Below the pieces are notes generated by a model. That model was not told where the DNA came from. It saw nothing but the letters and a program-made list of their open reading frames with translations, and searched no databases. Shown here one piece after another: positions 15,749-24,653 of a DNA stretch of 64,000 nt. Both the position numbers and the translations under genes were made by a program. The first letter of the stretch is position 1; each line of letters opens with the position of its first letter. Source of the stretch: Planktothricoides raciborskii GIHE-MW2. GTDB lineage: Bacteria > Cyanobacteriota > Cyanobacteriia > Cyanobacteriales > Laspinemataceae. The DNA is taken from positions 2,421,001 to 2,485,000 of the forward strand of contig NZ_CP159837.1 in NCBI RefSeq assembly GCF_040564635.1, read 5' to 3'.

Positions 15749-15777
15749 AAAAAAGGGAAAAATTATTCCCTTTTTTA
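15749..15777 (-). terminator. Rho-independent terminator of the 15806 gene
   Basis: AAAAGGGAAAAATTATTCCCTTTTTT: GGGAA/TTCCC stem flanked by A and T runs, 29 bp after the stop codon. Confidence 0.6.
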
Positions 15778-15805
15778 TAATTAATCTAATTAATCTTAGC
15801 TGAGA

Positions 15806-16003
15806 TTAATTACCTTGAGCATTACGAATAGCGGCAACAAATAAAAAACCACCCAATGGCACACTTAGAGTAAGAATCACACTTGTGATCGCCGTACCAA
15901 GCTGCGGAGTTCCAGAAGATAATTCAAACACTGAACCGACCGCTGCAATTCCGGCGATACAAGCACCACCGAGATAGAGATAACTTTTTGGATCGATTGG
16001 CAT
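15806..16003 (-). CDS. Small two-helix membrane protein
   Basis: 65 residues. Two hydrophobic segments, YLYLGGACIAGIAAVGSVFEL and ITSVILTLSVPLGGFLFVAAI, separated by a short Gly/Thr/Pro loop, with a short polar N-terminus (MPIDPKS). Likely a small plasma- or thylakoid-membrane protein of cyanobacteria; I cannot name the family. A terminator follows at 15749. The leader (16012-16040) has three short aattaggtaag repeats. Confidence 0.6.
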   Translation of the reverse strand: MPIDPKSYLYLGGACIAGIAAVGSVFELSSGTPQLGTAITSVILTLSVPLGGFLFVAAIRNAQGN

Positions 16004-16099
16004 GACAATATTTAGGTAAGAATTAGGTAAGAATTAGGTAAGCTAAAAAATGGTTGACAGTTCACTGTCAACCGTAAACAAGAAAGATTTTCGTTAGAC

Positions 16100-16663
16100 T
16101 TAAGTCAATTTATGAACAGCTTTCGGCGAAAAACCATGTTTTGTCAGTTCTTCGGTTAAAGCGAGAGAATTTTCTACCCGGTCAACAAACAGAACCCCCG
16201 TGAGATGATCCATTTCATGTTGAATACAACGAGACAATAAACCATTCGCGGTTAAAGTTTTTGGTCGGCCATGCTCATCTTTATAAGCCACCTCGATCGC
16301 CTCTGGGCGCTTCACTTCCAAATACACGCCAGGAATGCTTAGGCAACCTTCTTGGAAAACCGACAATTCCCGACTATATTTCTTAATCGTCGGATTAATC
16401 AACACCACCGGGGGAGTAGCGGGGTTATCCGGTTCGCAGTCCACCACAATCAATTGTTTTTGAATGGCCACTTGGGGCGCTGCTAACCCAATGCCATCAG
16501 CACTATACATGGATTGCAGCATTTCCCGCACCAACTCGCGAATTTCGCTATCAACCCGGGCAATGCGCTTGGCATTTTGACGCAAGACGCGATCGCCCAG
16601 ATAGTGAATCTCTAACGGGGGCTGATCTAACTTTTTCTTTTCTACCAGAATTTGAGAACTCAT
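16100..16663 (-). CDS. def: Peptide deformylase
   Basis: 187 residues, normal length. The three deformylase motifs are intact: GIGLAAPQ (about 58-65), EGCLSIPG (about 104-111, with the metal-binding Cys) and QHEMDHLTG (about 147-155, the two metal-binding His and the catalytic Glu). Removes the formyl group from the N-terminal methionine of new proteins at the ribosome exit. Monocistronic: the neighbours are separated by non-coding DNA. Confidence 0.95.
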   Translation of the reverse strand: MSSQILVEKKKLDQPPLEIHYLGDRVLRQNAKRIARVDSEIRELVREMLQSMYSADGIGLAAPQVAIQKQLIVVDCEPDNPATPPVVLINPTIKKYSRELSVFQEGCLSIPGVYLEVKRPEAIEVAYKDEHGRPKTLTANGLLSRCIQHEMDHLTGVLFVDRVENSLALTEELTKHGFSPKAVHKLT

Positions 16664-16844
16664 TGGCTTTTGGCTAACTGGGCTAAATTTCCAGATTTAG
16701 TTTTCTAGTTTAGTTATTTTCCATCGTAACGAAAAGTGAAGCGCGATTCATCACCAGAAACGTTATTGGTTATTGGTTATTCGTTCTGGGAATTAAATGC
16801 CAGATAACAAATAACCAATAACCAATAACCACCAGAAGCAAAAA

Positions 16845-19800
16845 TTAGCCACCATTATTAATCAATTGAATCGTGGCTTCAGCCCCGAGGGGATCTTCAT
16901 ACCCGTTGCCCTTAAGCAACTTAAAGGTAATAAATTCAGTCAACGTCTCACCGCCGACCCGATCATTCAGAGGTGTAATTGGGATTGTGACTGCTTCTTG
17001 ACCCACAGGAATGGTAATGCTTCCGGTCAGTGAGGCGGCATTAAAATTAGGCAGCTTGCTGGTGTCATAGTCAATACCAGGAGTTGCGGAATCCTTTACC
17101 GTGTTATCAATCTGGTAATTCACGACCACCTCGTTAGCGCTACCGCCAAAACGGCTAATCTTAAATTCTCCCCCAATTTCCGAGGCATTTCCTGCTTCCA
17201 GGGCAAGGGGGTCACTGGGAGTAAAAATTAATACCGATGTTTCATTATCTAAAACCGTCACCGTCGTCTGATTTTTCTCAGGATCTAGGGCATATTCGCC
17301 CCCTGGTGGCTCTTGTAAGACGACATCGATCACTTCATTGGGTTCACGGGTGAGATCGTCCAACGGAGACACCTTGACTTTTTTGGTTGCTGTGTTAGTC
17401 GCTGAATTAAAATCCGAGGGATTAAACGTCACGCTAGTGGCACTGATTGTATAGTCAGATCCATTCTCAGCGGATCCGCCAACGGTGTAATTGACTGTAA
17501 TTGGTGCTTTGATTGCCCCCTTGAGGGTAAATGTCAAATCAACGGCTTGAGCCAAATTATTTTCCGCAATTCGCCCAGAGGCTTCCAGGGAAACCGTAGG
17601 TTTATCATCATCCAACAGGTTGAGGGTGGTACTTTTATCGGCGCCGATATTGTAGGCTGTGGGATTCGTACCGGGTAGCAGGTCAATGATGATAGTTTCC
17701 GGCCCTTCTGTCTCGGTATCATTGAGATCCTTGGGTACGGAAACCGTAAACTGGGTCGTACCTCCGCTAATGGTGACGGCAGTTTTTGTCGGGTCTGTGA
17801 TTCCGGAAATAATATAATCACTTGGGGGCTGAGGTGGTTTAGCGGAATCGTCAGCCCCAAGTTTAGCGGTGCCACCAATTTGAAGATTGACCAGTTGAGG
17901 CGGTTGTTGAGCACCTAAGCTACTGCTAATTTCAAAAGTAGCTGTATTACTGGGGTCGGCTTCATCGGCCAGATCGTCGATTTTACTAATGGTCAGCGTC
18001 GGAATATCATCATCTAATATCTTGACTGTCGTATTTTTGATGGAATCAAATTGCGCCGTGGAGGGATTGGGATTAGCCAAGGCTAACTTAATCTCTTTCG
18101 TCCCATCTGGGGTGGGGGGAGTATCGTCCAAAATGGGAATGCTGATGGTTTTCACACTTTCGCCATTGGCAAACTCCACACGCAAGCCGCTACTACCAAA
18201 GATATTGGTGTAATCAGTCCCAGGGGTAGCCAATTGCGTCCCAGGCGTGGGGGTAGCCGCCGCATCCAAAATCAAATTAACCGAGACCTTCCCCTTGGTG
18301 CCACCGTTGCGTCTCACCTGAACATCAATCGATCCCTTATTTTCTTCTACGATATATTCCGCAGCCGCAAACTCTAAGTTACCCGGATCGTCATTATCTT
18401 GAATTTTTACCGTGGCAGTGGTTTGGTCGCCAAGTTTAGCATTTTCTCCCTGAAGATTGGTCAATGCTAACTCAATGGTTTCTGCGGGTTCATCGAGGTC
18501 ATCGTCCTCCAGGGGAATTACCACCTTTTGTTCGCTTTCATCGGCTGCGAAGGTAACCTTCAAGGGGAAATCGGTGTCGTCGAAATCAAACTGTTCGCCT
18601 TCCGCTACCGTGCTTTTTCGTGTGGCGGTTCCGCTGGTGAGAGCCACATCAACGCTTACTTCTTGAGTCAAGCCGCCGGTACGTTTCACGGTAATCGGGG
18701 CTCCTATCTGTTCACCGTTCTCGTTGAGGATGAATTCCCCCAAGCTAAACGAGATCACTGCTGGTTCTTGTTGAACTGGCTGCGGCGGCGTGACTGCGCC
18801 AGGTCCGCTGGTGGCCGGAATGCTGGGTTGCAATTCTTGATTCTCCTGGGAGGCGGGGGCTTGGGGTTGGGACACTGGGAGGAACTTGTCGCGAGTTAAG
18901 TCAGCAGCAGTAATGCCATTTAATACGGCTAGGGTTTGGCCGGTGAGTTTATCTTGAACGATCACCTTCCCAGCATTTTCTCCAATGCCATCAAAAATAT
19001 TCAGGTCTTCAAACTTCAGGGCTCCATCTAGCTGAAGCAAATCTGTGCCGTAAGCCCGAAAATCACTGATGTTCGCTGCTTCAGCGGGGTTAAACGCACC
19101 GTTACCCCGAATCAGGCGGAAAACATCATCCCCTTCCCCGCCAGTGACGGTATCTCCTGGGTCAAGAATTAAGGTGTCGTTGCCTTTATCGCCAAAGACT
19201 AAATCCCTGCCAGCACCCCCCCGCAAAATATCGGTGCCTTGCCCCCCATAGACCGTATCGTCTCCATCGTTACCATTGATGATGTCATTGCCTTCGTTGC
19301 CGCTGATCTGATCATTTCCTTCTCCGCCAGAAACTTCGTCATCTCCAGATCCGGCGATCAGCACATCATTGCCTTTGTCCCCAAACATCCGGTCATTGCC
19401 ACCGCCACCACTGGCGGTATCGTTGCCTTGGCCACCATAGATGAGATCATTGCCGTCCTGGGCATCAATGATGTCATTGCCTGCGTTGCCAAATACTTGG
19501 TCGTCGCCAAAACCTGCGAGGACAATATCATCGCCATCACCGGCTAGGATGATGTCGTTATTGTTGCCAAAGCCAAAGGACAAGCTGGGGTCATCCCCTA
19601 GGATCTGGTCATTGCCAGCACCCCCATCGATCAGATCGCTGCCTTTGCCACCGATGAGAAAGTCATCGCCTTCTTCACCAAATACTTGGTCGTTGCCATC
19701 GCCACCATTGCCGGTATCGTTGCCATTGCCACCGACGATGATGTCGTCTCCCAGGTCGCCGTTGAGGTCATCGTTGCCATTGCCACCGGAGAGCAAATCG

Positions 19801-20219
19801 TTGCCTTGCCCACCCCAGAGGCGATCTTCTCCATCACCCCCATCGAGTTGGTCATCTCCTTGGTTGCCATAGATCCAGTCATCCCCAAGATCCCCGGAGA
19901 TGACATCGTTACCGAACCCACTGGTTAAAGGGTCTGTGTCTGTGTCGTTATTTTTCCCATCGCCGTAGAGTGTGTCGTTTCCGGCACCACCATTGATGGC
20001 GTCATCTCCCTCACCGCCGTAAACTATGTCATCATCTTGATTGCCATTGAGGACATCATTGCCTTTGTTACCGTATAGTTCGTCGTTGTTTTCGTTGCCT
20101 TGCAGATTATCATCGGACAATGTACCAATTACGGTATCTTTTCCTAGGCCAGCGCTATAAGAAACTCCGACGGAAAAATCCTTACGTTCATCTTGGCTGA
20201 TTGCTATGTTCTCTTCCAT
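16845..20219 (-). CDS. RTX (calcium-binding) and Calx-beta repeat protein
   Basis: 1124 residues, acidic. Residues about 28-370 are RTX nonapeptides (GGxGxDxxx), for example GGEGDDAINGGAGNDTLYGD, which bind calcium as a parallel beta roll. A segment at about 385-455 (FRAYGTDLLQLDGALKFEDL, VLNGITAADLT) is common after RTX blocks. Then a Pro/Gln linker and five Calx-beta domains to the C-terminus, each ending near a (D/N)D(D/N) motif such as TATVKIQDNDD, TTVKILDDD, TTLNLLDDD. No signal peptide. Type I secretion usually reads a C-terminal RTX region, but here RTX is N-terminal, as in several cyanobacterial cell-surface proteins. Likely exported adhesin or sheath protein. Confidence 0.85.
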   Translation of the reverse strand: MEENIAISQDERKDFSVGVSYSAGLGKDTVIGTLSDDNLQGNENNDELYGNKGNDVLNGNQDDDIVYGGEGDDAINGGAGNDTLYGDGKNNDTDTDPLTSGFGNDVISGDLGDDWIYGNQGDDQLDGGDGEDRLWGGQGNDLLSGGNGNDDLNGDLGDDIIVGGNGNDTGNGGDGNDQVFGEEGDDFLIGGKGSDLIDGGAGNDQILGDDPSLSFGFGNNNDIILAGDGDDIVLAGFGDDQVFGNAGNDIIDAQDGNDLIYGGQGNDTASGGGGNDRMFGDKGNDVLIAGSGDDEVSGGEGNDQISGNEGNDIINGNDGDDTVYGGQGTDILRGGAGRDLVFGDKGNDTLILDPGDTVTGGEGDDVFRLIRGNGAFNPAEAANISDFRAYGTDLLQLDGALKFEDLNIFDGIGENAGKVIVQDKLTGQTLAVLNGITAADLTRDKFLPVSQPQAPASQENQELQPSIPATSGPGAVTPPQPVQQEPAVISFSLGEFILNENGEQIGAPITVKRTGGLTQEVSVDVALTSGTATRKSTVAEGEQFDFDDTDFPLKVTFAADESEQKVVIPLEDDDLDEPAETIELALTNLQGENAKLGDQTTATVKIQDNDDPGNLEFAAAEYIVEENKGSIDVQVRRNGGTKGKVSVNLILDAAATPTPGTQLATPGTDYTNIFGSSGLRVEFANGESVKTISIPILDDTPPTPDGTKEIKLALANPNPSTAQFDSIKNTTVKILDDDIPTLTISKIDDLADEADPSNTATFEISSSLGAQQPPQLVNLQIGGTAKLGADDSAKPPQPPSDYIISGITDPTKTAVTISGGTTQFTVSVPKDLNDTETEGPETIIIDLLPGTNPTAYNIGADKSTTLNLLDDDKPTVSLEASGRIAENNLAQAVDLTFTLKGAIKAPITVNYTVGGSAENGSDYTISATSVTFNPSDFNSATNTATKKVKVSPLDDLTREPNEVIDVVLQEPPGGEYALDPEKNQTTVTVLDNETSVLIFTPSDPLALEAGNASEIGGEFKISRFGGSANEVVVNYQIDNTVKDSATPGIDYDTSKLPNFNAASLTGSITIPVGQEAVTIPITPLNDRVGGETLTEFITFKLLKGNGYEDPLGAEATIQLINNGG

Positions 20220-21057
20220 GATTTGAACCTATAAACTCATAAAACTGGTAAGCTTGAAGCCAATGATATCCAAATTGGCTTGTGGGGGCGCGATCGCCTC
20301 TGAGAAAATAGCCCGGGCTAGATTCCTCTAGATTTTTGTCTACTTGTCCATCAGCATTGCTTAGGAAATTGATGGTGTAGGAGCGAGAAAGCTTTCTCGC
20401 CGCTAATATCCGTTGACTGGTTGGTTATTTTTACCCAGAGAAGTTGATTGATCTAGGCGATCGCACCAATCTATCACTTGGAGGTTCCAACACGAGGGAG
20501 AACACTGAGCGCCATTGAACCCTATATGGAAATGCACCTGACGACATATTTGACATCTCCACGAGACGACAATCAAAAAATAAACCACGGACACCTCTGG
20601 TCATCAGCTTTCCGGAGGATTCCGTAGTTTTTGTCTAACACAATAGCGGAAACCTTGGCAAAAATCCTAGGACGACTTGATCGCAGGCTGGCGATCGGCA
20701 GCCCGATGACCTGTACAGCGGCTCGCTGTTTGGTTAGCACAAGGTAGAAAGACTAGCAGCTAAAATTTTTTCAATCCCGGATTTAAACTTCATTATTTTC
20801 TCAGAGCTTACCCAAAATTGTGGCGAAAGCGATCGCCCTTCCAAACTTTCTCAGGGTTTTTCCGGAGTGGTCGGACTGATAAAGCAACATTGTATAAGCA
20901 TCCATGAGTTAGGATCGAGATAAGGATCGGGATTAAGATCGGGATTAAGATCGGGATTAAGATCGGGATTAAGATCGGGATTAAGATCGGGATTAAGACT
21001 GGTTGGTCAGAGCGATCGCCTGGTTTAGGAAGTCAATCTATTGAGGTTGGGCAATCT
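20220..21057. other. Intergenic, 838 bp, between divergent genes
   Basis: Leader of the RTX gene (left) and of the SH3 gene (right). Contains the perfect palindrome gcgagaaagctttctcgc (20382-20399), HIP1 sites and the 12-bp array below. No gene recognised. Confidence 0.6.
20913..20996. repeat. 12-bp tandem repeat (GATCGGGATTAA)
   Basis: One degenerate copy (gatcgagataag) and six perfect copies in the leader of the gene at 21058. No protein-binding role is known to me. Confidence 0.95.
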
Positions 21058-21918
21058 ATGAGTCATCACAACACTGTATTTTTAATGTTTGCGGCTACGG
21101 CGATCGCCGGAACCGTTGGCGGGGTAATGGTGGCACTGCAATCGCCGCGATCGCAGCCGGAAGACAATTTCCCTTCTTCCCAAGCCCAAATCTCTGAGTC
21201 TTCAACCAGTAAAACCCCCTCACAGAGCAATCCAGAGACTTCAGGTACTTTGACCACACCCACATCAGCACCCACATCAGCACCCACATCAGCACCCACA
21301 TCAGCACCCACATCAGCACCCACACCTACGGCGAGACCTACACCAACCGCAGCCGCCGAAACCATCCCTCCGACTGTCGTCAACCCACCCACCCAGGGCT
21401 GTAAAATTACCCAGGCAGTAGTTGCTGACCCGAATCCGCCATTGAATGTTCGGTCTAGTCCTCGCGTGACGGATAATAATCAAGTTACTACGTTAAAAAA
21501 TGGTACTTTTATTTCTGTAGTTGGTGAAGAAAATGGCTGGTTTAAGATAGATCAACCTGTGCAAGGATGGGTGTCTAAAAACCGGACAAAAAGCAGTTGC
21601 TCCGACGTAAGTAAAAGGATTCAGTTTCCCAAAAATGGAATTTCTGCGATCGTCAAAGGAGAAATTATTGGTGGGGGGAGTCATCAGTACATTCTCAGGG
21701 CTGCCGCTGGGCAAACAATGGTGGTTGAGAAGTTAAATGCCGATAGTGTATTTCCCACTATTATTACTCCCAAAGGACAAGTTTTAGCGGGCGATCCTTA
21801 CACCGATAGCAATCGAAGCTTATGGTCTGGAAAACTGCCTTTTAGTGGAGATTACTACTTGGATATGAATTCTAATTTTAAAGGATTTAAATATGATTTT
21901 ATGGTTGAAATTAGGTGA
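21058..21918 (+). CDS. Secreted SH3-like-domain protein with Thr/Ser/Ala/Pro linker
   Basis: 286 residues. N-terminal hydrophobic segment (VFLMFAATAIAGTVGGVMVAL) is a signal anchor. A low-complexity linker (about 62-105) has repeated PTSA units from repeated cacccacatcag DNA. The bacterial SH3 domain at about 115-182 starts CKITQAVVADPNPPLNVRSS and ends VQGWVSKNRT. The C-terminal 100 residues (SHQYILRAAAGQTMVVEKLN ... FSGDYYLDMNSNFKGFKYDF) look like a PPC-type beta domain. Likely periplasmic, binding cell wall. It is a paralogue of the next gene. Confidence 0.8.
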   Translation: MSHHNTVFLMFAATAIAGTVGGVMVALQSPRSQPEDNFPSSQAQISESSTSKTPSQSNPETSGTLTTPTSAPTSAPTSAPTSAPTSAPTPTARPTPTAAAETIPPTVVNPPTQGCKITQAVVADPNPPLNVRSSPRVTDNNQVTTLKNGTFISVVGEENGWFKIDQPVQGWVSKNRTKSSCSDVSKRIQFPKNGISAIVKGEIIGGGSHQYILRAAAGQTMVVEKLNADSVFPTIITPKGQVLAGDPYTDSNRSLWSGKLPFSGDYYLDMNSNFKGFKYDFMVEIR

Positions 21919-22086
21919 TATTATTGCCATATATTCTCTTTCAAAAAAAGCCCTAAATTATCAGACAAAAATTTAGCGTTTTCCCCCTAAAAATAGTTTT
22001 TTAGGGAAATACTATAAGACTGAGATACTTCAGCAACGAATAAAATTATCAAGCGTCAAAGCTTTAAAGAGAGTTTGGATACTGTT

Positions 22087-22905
22087 ATGAAAAATTATCA
22101 CAATCAAACCACTACATTTCCATCTACTTGGCTGCAAAAGGCCGGAATGATTTGCTTAACCGGGATGCTCTGTTTAGCCTGCGCCCCGACGACACCCCCA
22201 CCGACCGCCAATCAGGTAACGGAAACTAATGGAGCCACGGAGACTAATGAACCGACTGCGGTAGAAACCACTCCTGAGTCAAGTCCGCCCGTGCAGGTGG
22301 CACCAGCGACGGTGCCGACGAATCCGCCGATGAATAGACCGACCACCGCCTCAAATGCGGTCAAGGATACTTGTAAAATTACGATGGCGATCGTCTCGGA
22401 TCCCAATCCGCCCACGAATGTCCGTTCTACCCCGGAGGTGAGGGACGGTAACATTATCGGTCAGGTGCAAAATCGCACTCAATTGTCCGTAGAGGGGGAG
22501 CAAAACAACTGGTTTAAAGTGCGTACCCTGGGGAATGAACCCCTGGAAGGTTGGGTGTCCAAAAATGTGACGGAAAGCGGCTGTAACCAAAAGACTCAGA
22601 GGATTACGATACCCAGTAATAGTAATTCGGTGACGATTCGCGATCGCTTCATCGGTACTGGCAGCCATGAATACACCATTAGCGCCCAACAAGGTCAGAC
22701 CATCACTGTGACGGCAAATTCTGGGCCATTTCCCTTTATTTTTGCCGCCAGTGATGTGAATCGGCAACGAGAACTGAGCAACCAAGGAGGTGCTCCCGGT
22801 CCGATTAGCTGGAGTAGTCAAATATCCACCAGTGGGGATTATGCGATCGATCTAGAATCTAATTTCCGAGGGTATGAATATTCTTTTACCGTTGAATTAA
22901 GATAA
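22087..22905 (+). CDS. Secreted SH3-like-domain protein, paralogue
   Basis: 272 residues from ATG 22087 (a TTG at 22075 in frame is an alternative). Signal sequence AGMICLTGMLCLACAP has Cys residues but not a canonical lipobox, so a lipoprotein is possible only. A Thr/Pro/Glu linker is followed by the SH3 domain (CKITMAIVSDPNPPTNVRST to LEGWVSKNVT) and a C-terminal beta domain (GSHEYTISAQQGQTITVTAN ... SGDYAIDLESNFRGYEYSF). Domain order and motifs match the gene at 21058, so the pair arose by tandem duplication. A palindromic repeat follows its stop. Confidence 0.8.
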   Translation: MKNYHNQTTTFPSTWLQKAGMICLTGMLCLACAPTTPPPTANQVTETNGATETNEPTAVETTPESSPPVQVAPATVPTNPPMNRPTTASNAVKDTCKITMAIVSDPNPPTNVRSTPEVRDGNIIGQVQNRTQLSVEGEQNNWFKVRTLGNEPLEGWVSKNVTESGCNQKTQRITIPSNSNSVTIRDRFIGTGSHEYTISAQQGQTITVTANSGPFPFIFAASDVNRQRELSNQGGAPGPISWSSQISTSGDYAIDLESNFRGYEYSFTVELR

Positions 22906-22910
22906 AGAAC

Positions 22911-22978
22911 AAAAAACCGGGTTTCTGAATTAATTTTGTGGTTGTTGGCCAAAAATTTTCGCAGAAACCCGGTTTCTG
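22911..22978. repeat. AGAAACCSGGTTTCT palindromic pair between convergent genes
   Basis: Arms aaaaccgggtttct and agaaacccggtttct enclose about 38 bases. It is placed between the stops of the SH3 and TolC genes and may serve as a two-way terminator. Confidence 0.7.
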
Positions 22979-22994
22979 GTTTGGGAAATAAAAG

Positions 22995-24569
22995 TTACAA
23001 ACTAAAAGTCGTCTCCGGCTCAAAATTAGTAATCGCTCGTTGCATCGCCGCCTGGGAACGATTGTAACCGAGAATTGCCCGGACTAAATTTGCTTCAGCA
23101 CGGGTTAATTCTGTATCCGCATCGAGCACGTCAGTTTGAGTTCCCACCCCGGCTTGAAATCGCAATCGGGCTAATCGTAAACTTTCCTTCGCTTGCTCTA
23201 AAGCGATTTGAGCGGTTTCAATATTGCTGCGATTAGATTGCAAATTAAAAAACGCTTGTTCTACTTCAAAGCGGACTTGGTTACGCTGGTTAGCAAACCG
23301 AGTTTCGGCAATTTCCATATTTTTTTTCTGTTGCCGGGCTCTGGCACTGGAAGCCCCCCCATCATAGAGGTTCCATTGCATCCTCGCCCCAAAAGCCAAT
23401 GCCCCTTGTCTGGTGGTAGAATCTCCAGAAGTAGACAACAAAACATCGCCACCTTGATTCACCCAACTGTATTGATAATTGCCAAATAAATCCACTTGCG
23501 GGCCTAAATTTGCTAGGGCGGCACGCCGTTGGAATTCAGAAATATCTCTTTGGACTAATTGCTGTTCTAGTTCGGCTCTATTTTTATAGGCTAATACAAT
23601 ACTTTCTTCCAGAGATAAAGACCAATCTTCTACAGGTTTGACTGGATCTCCGGCAACAATATTTAAGGATTGGGGTAAGCTGAGAAGCTGTGCTAGTTGT
23701 CGCCGAGTAATTTGTTGCTGAGAAATTGCCTGGTTTAATTCTTGCTGGGAATTTGCCAGTTGAACTTCGGCTCGGATGACATCAAAGCGAGTGCCAACTC
23801 CAGCCCGTTCTAAGGCTTGGGCATCTGCCAAACTTTTTTGGGAACTGTCTACGGAGGACTTGGCAATGCGAACCTCTTCATCAGCTTGTTGAAGGTCGTA
23901 GTAAGCTTCGGTGACATTTAATCTAAGCTCAGACATGATCCGTTCCACTTCTAGCTGATTTAAGCGGATTTGAGATTCTGCGGCTTTGATTTGTGCGGAG
24001 CGACGACCAGAGGAAAACAGATTGTAATTTAATTCGACGGTGCCATCTAAAGAGGTGGTGTTGACATCTTGATTAAATTCATCATTGTTGACCTCTCTGG
24101 TGCCATTCTGATTAGTTCTGACTAAATTCGATCGCACCGATAAATTAGGATAGAGTGCGGCTCTGGCTTCTCGCAATTCGGCTTCGGCACGTTCTAAGGT
24201 TAAACGAGTTTCTTCCAGTTGGCGATTATTCCGCAGGCTTTGGGCGATCGCCTCTGCTAAAGTAATCGGATAAGTTTCCGTAATTTCTACTTCTGCTGGC
24301 AACGTGGGAAACTGTAACGGGTTAGGATTGGGATCCAAAAAGTTATCCTCTCTAGTTGGTTGAGCCTCGTTAACTTGAACTAAGTGCAAAGTTTCTTCTG
24401 ATTCTGGGATTGGGCGATCCTGGGGAGTTTTACCCAAATCATTGCCCAGAGAACTGCTCAATAAATTGGTCTGAGCCACAGTAGACTCCATCGAAGATAG
24501 AGCCATTACCGCTCCGATACCCACAACCATAAATAATGATAGAAAAGAAATCCGTTGGCGACCAAACAA
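22995..24569 (-). CDS. TolC-family outer-membrane efflux protein
   Basis: 524 residues. Start is TTG 24569, chosen because AAGGAG lies 7 bases upstream; the next in-frame ATG would cut the signal sequence (ISFLSLFMVVGIGAVMALSS). Two TolC/OEP repeats follow, the first from ITLAEAIAQSLRNNRQLEET, the second from WSLSLEESIVLAYKNRAELE. RAEVQLANSQQELNQAISQ and TQTDVLDADTELTRAEANLV are characteristic coiled-coil stretches. Forms the trimeric outer-membrane channel of type I secretion or RND/ABC efflux. No inner-membrane partner is next to it; the RTX protein at 16845 is a possible cargo (inference only). Confidence 0.9.
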   Translation of the reverse strand: MFGRQRISFLSLFMVVGIGAVMALSSMESTVAQTNLLSSSLGNDLGKTPQDRPIPESEETLHLVQVNEAQPTREDNFLDPNPNPLQFPTLPAEVEITETYPITLAEAIAQSLRNNRQLEETRLTLERAEAELREARAALYPNLSVRSNLVRTNQNGTREVNNDEFNQDVNTTSLDGTVELNYNLFSSGRRSAQIKAAESQIRLNQLEVERIMSELRLNVTEAYYDLQQADEEVRIAKSSVDSSQKSLADAQALERAGVGTRFDVIRAEVQLANSQQELNQAISQQQITRRQLAQLLSLPQSLNIVAGDPVKPVEDWSLSLEESIVLAYKNRAELEQQLVQRDISEFQRRAALANLGPQVDLFGNYQYSWVNQGGDVLLSTSGDSTTRQGALAFGARMQWNLYDGGASSARARQQKKNMEIAETRFANQRNQVRFEVEQAFFNLQSNRSNIETAQIALEQAKESLRLARLRFQAGVGTQTDVLDADTELTRAEANLVRAILGYNRSQAAMQRAITNFEPETTFSL

Positions 24570-24653
24570 CCCTCATCTCCTTGCTTGCTATTGATGATTA
24601 TCCCGAAAGTATCCTATAGCTAATTGTAGCCGAAAACGCACCGGGTTAAACCA

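Larger units (their letters stand above)
14905..15805. other. Intergenic: stacked inverted and tandem repeats
   Basis: Holds the GGGGCGAAGCATTTTG inverted repeat (14995-15061), the 63-bp array (15151-15465), a hairpin with cattcccgcgcgggaatcc (15500-15520), an imperfect inverted-repeat element (15556-15705) and a terminator-like hairpin (15749-15777). No protein gene seen. Confidence 0.75.

Noticed and set aside
19239-19928. Long plus-strand open frames opposite the RTX gene
   Set aside because: Antisense shadows of the repetitive GGxGxD codons; no start signals and no family resemblance.
20403-20594. 63-codon minus-strand frame (MSVVYFLIVVSWRCQICRQ)
   Set aside because: No ribosome binding site or recognisable domain, and it lies in DNA with mixed repeats; not enough support.
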